DNA of 56,813 nucleotides from Symbiodinium natans (lineage: Eukaryota > Sar > Dinophyceae > Suessiales > Symbiodiniaceae): contig CAJNDS010002131.1 of the NCBI GenBank assembly GCA_905221605.1, forward strand, positions 589,244 through 646,056, in the 5' to 3' direction. The stretch's first letter is position 1. Each line of letters opens with the position of its first letter. The notes beneath the pieces are model-generated. The model was given only the letters and a program-made list of their open reading frames with translations. It did not search any database and was not told the DNA's origin. The translations under genes were made by a program, and so were the position numbers. Positions 55,860-56,813 of the stretch are shown here, piece by piece.

Positions 55860-56030
55860 TTGTTTAGTTTTTTTTTTGGGGGGGGGGGGGAGGAGTGGGG
55901 GTATGTTAGTATAAGACTACAGGGATCGGGATATTCCTCCTTTAATAGGGATTTTCGTACCCCCTATTAAGCACACCCGATTATAATCGATACTAAGGAC
56001 TGTTAGAATAAGGGGGAACATCCAAAAAGG
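55860..56030. mobile_element. poly-T/poly-G run and MITE-like element, family B (diverged)
   Basis: T11 G13 at 55868-55891, then a family B-like element to 56024 (.. TTAATAGGGATTTTCGTACC ... GGACTGTTAGAATAAGGGGG AACATCC). Confidence 0.65.
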
Positions 56031-56326
56031 GACCGTAAGGGAATAGTATTCTATTCCGACCCCTATACTAATTCTGCGCTGTCCGTTTTTTGGGTGTATA
56101 GAGGGTTTGTTGGGTCGTTTTGGGAGGTTTATAGGGTTCAGGGGTGTTTGGGGGTTTGTAGGGTTTGGGTTTTGGGTTTTGCGCCCTCACCCAAAACCCT
56201 AAACCCTACACAGGCCCCAAAGCCTAAAAAACCCTAAACCCCAATAAGCCCTAAGCCTCCAAAATCCAAAAGCCCTGCGGCTACCGCACCCAAAATATCA
56301 GGGCCCGGTCTTGCTTTTCCCCCAAG

Positions 56327-56363
56327 TTCCCTTCAAGCTGCCCGAAAGCAGCCACCCGAGACG
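56327..56363 (+). CDS. micro-exon ending at telomeric donor
   Basis: After TTTTCCCCCAAG|: FPSSCPKAATRD, ending ACG|GTTTAGGG. A second frame (VPFKLPESSHPRR) is equally open. Confidence 0.4.
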
Positions 56364-56727
56364 GTTTAGGGTTTGAGTTTGGGGTTTGGGGTTAAGGGCT
56401 TACTGTAGGGTCTGGGATTTAGGGCTTACGGGTTTCGGGCCTCATTCAAAGTCCTCTCAACCCCACTCCCTGAACATCAGGCCTCGACTCCTAGACCTTA
56501 GGCCCCAAGCCACACTCAACCCTAAACCCTAAACCCTAAACCCTAAACCCCAAAACCCAAAACCCTAAACCCCAGACTCTAAGCCCTCCGCAGCCCTACA
56601 CCTTCAAGCTCCAACCCAAACCCCGAAGCCCCAAACCCTGCGTCGATGGCCGCTGACAGGTTCATGGGCACTTGTCGCCCCTTTAGGTTTTGCGGTGTAG
56701 GGTGTAGGGGTGAGGGTTAGAAGTACA

Positions 56728-56813
56728 GTTAAAACCCCAATGATTGCTGTACCTATAAGCCCCCAAAGTCCCCGAAGTAGGTTGTAAGTAGACTTACAAC
56801 TGGGTTAAAACCC
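56728..56813. mobile_element. MITE-like element, family A, cut by window end
   Basis: AGTACAGTTAAAACCCCAATGA ... AGTAGGTTGTAAGTAGACTT matches the family A interior. Confidence 0.6.

Noticed and set aside
12400-56370. Joining all + islands into one protein
   Set aside because: Phases of neighbouring islands often disagree (for example 40441 and 40622), several islands end in stop codons, and a scaffold gap lies at 11714; the number of genes cannot be fixed from sequence alone.
7628-56590. Chromosome end (true telomere)
   Set aside because: Arrays occur in both orientations throughout, with unique DNA and apparent exons between them; they are interstitial.

Overview
The window looks like nuclear DNA of a dinoflagellate. 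The evidence is a Ty1/copia gag-pol of the kind common in dinoflagellate genomes (HVDD reverse transcriptase box), plant-type TTTAGGG telomere repeats everywhere, exon-like islands with GC-rich third positions, and what look like GT, GC and other relaxed splice donors. No lineage was identified; this is inference from sequence style.

Layout. (1) 1-7390: one nearly full copia element (Gag with CCHC knuckle, protease DTGAS, integrase HHCC plus DD35E, reverse transcriptase, RNase H). It is broken by a deletion/frameshift between reverse transcriptase and RNase H, and two internal stretches read better in another frame. No LTR is visible. (2) 7391-12400: no convincing gene; telomere-like arrays, an AT-rich island, simple repeats and minisatellites, ending around a 100-N scaffold gap (11714-11813). 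(3) 12400-46500 and 51700-56370: a mosaic in which short unique islands (about 15-320 bp) are separated by blocks of TTTAGGG or CCCTAAA, variant arrays and MITE-like inverted-repeat elements. Many islands are open in a protein-like frame on the + strand and begin after AG and end before GT or GC. I read them as micro-exons of one or more + strand genes whose introns are built largely of telomeric repeats. (4) 46600-51700: mostly satellite DNA: a 21-bp tandem repeat, a higher-order minisatellite of 1.5 kb, a fold-back repeat with a CCCCCCTGGGA minisatellite, and the longest telomeric array.

How it fits together. A 7-bp array closes every reading frame within 21 bp on both strands, so exons can only be joined if the arrays are spliced out. 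The repeat unit itself contains GT and TAG (GTTTAG), and at several islands the exon abuts the array exactly at TTTAG| or |GTTTAG. Arrays upstream of islands tend to be CCCTAAA and those downstream tend to be TTTAGGG, so many introns could fold into hairpins with the splice sites at the base. No island product was identified with confidence; one resembles an ankyrin repeat. Exon phases were not reconciled across the window, so the number of genes is unknown. Calls of islands as exons rest on reading by eye and need transcript data.
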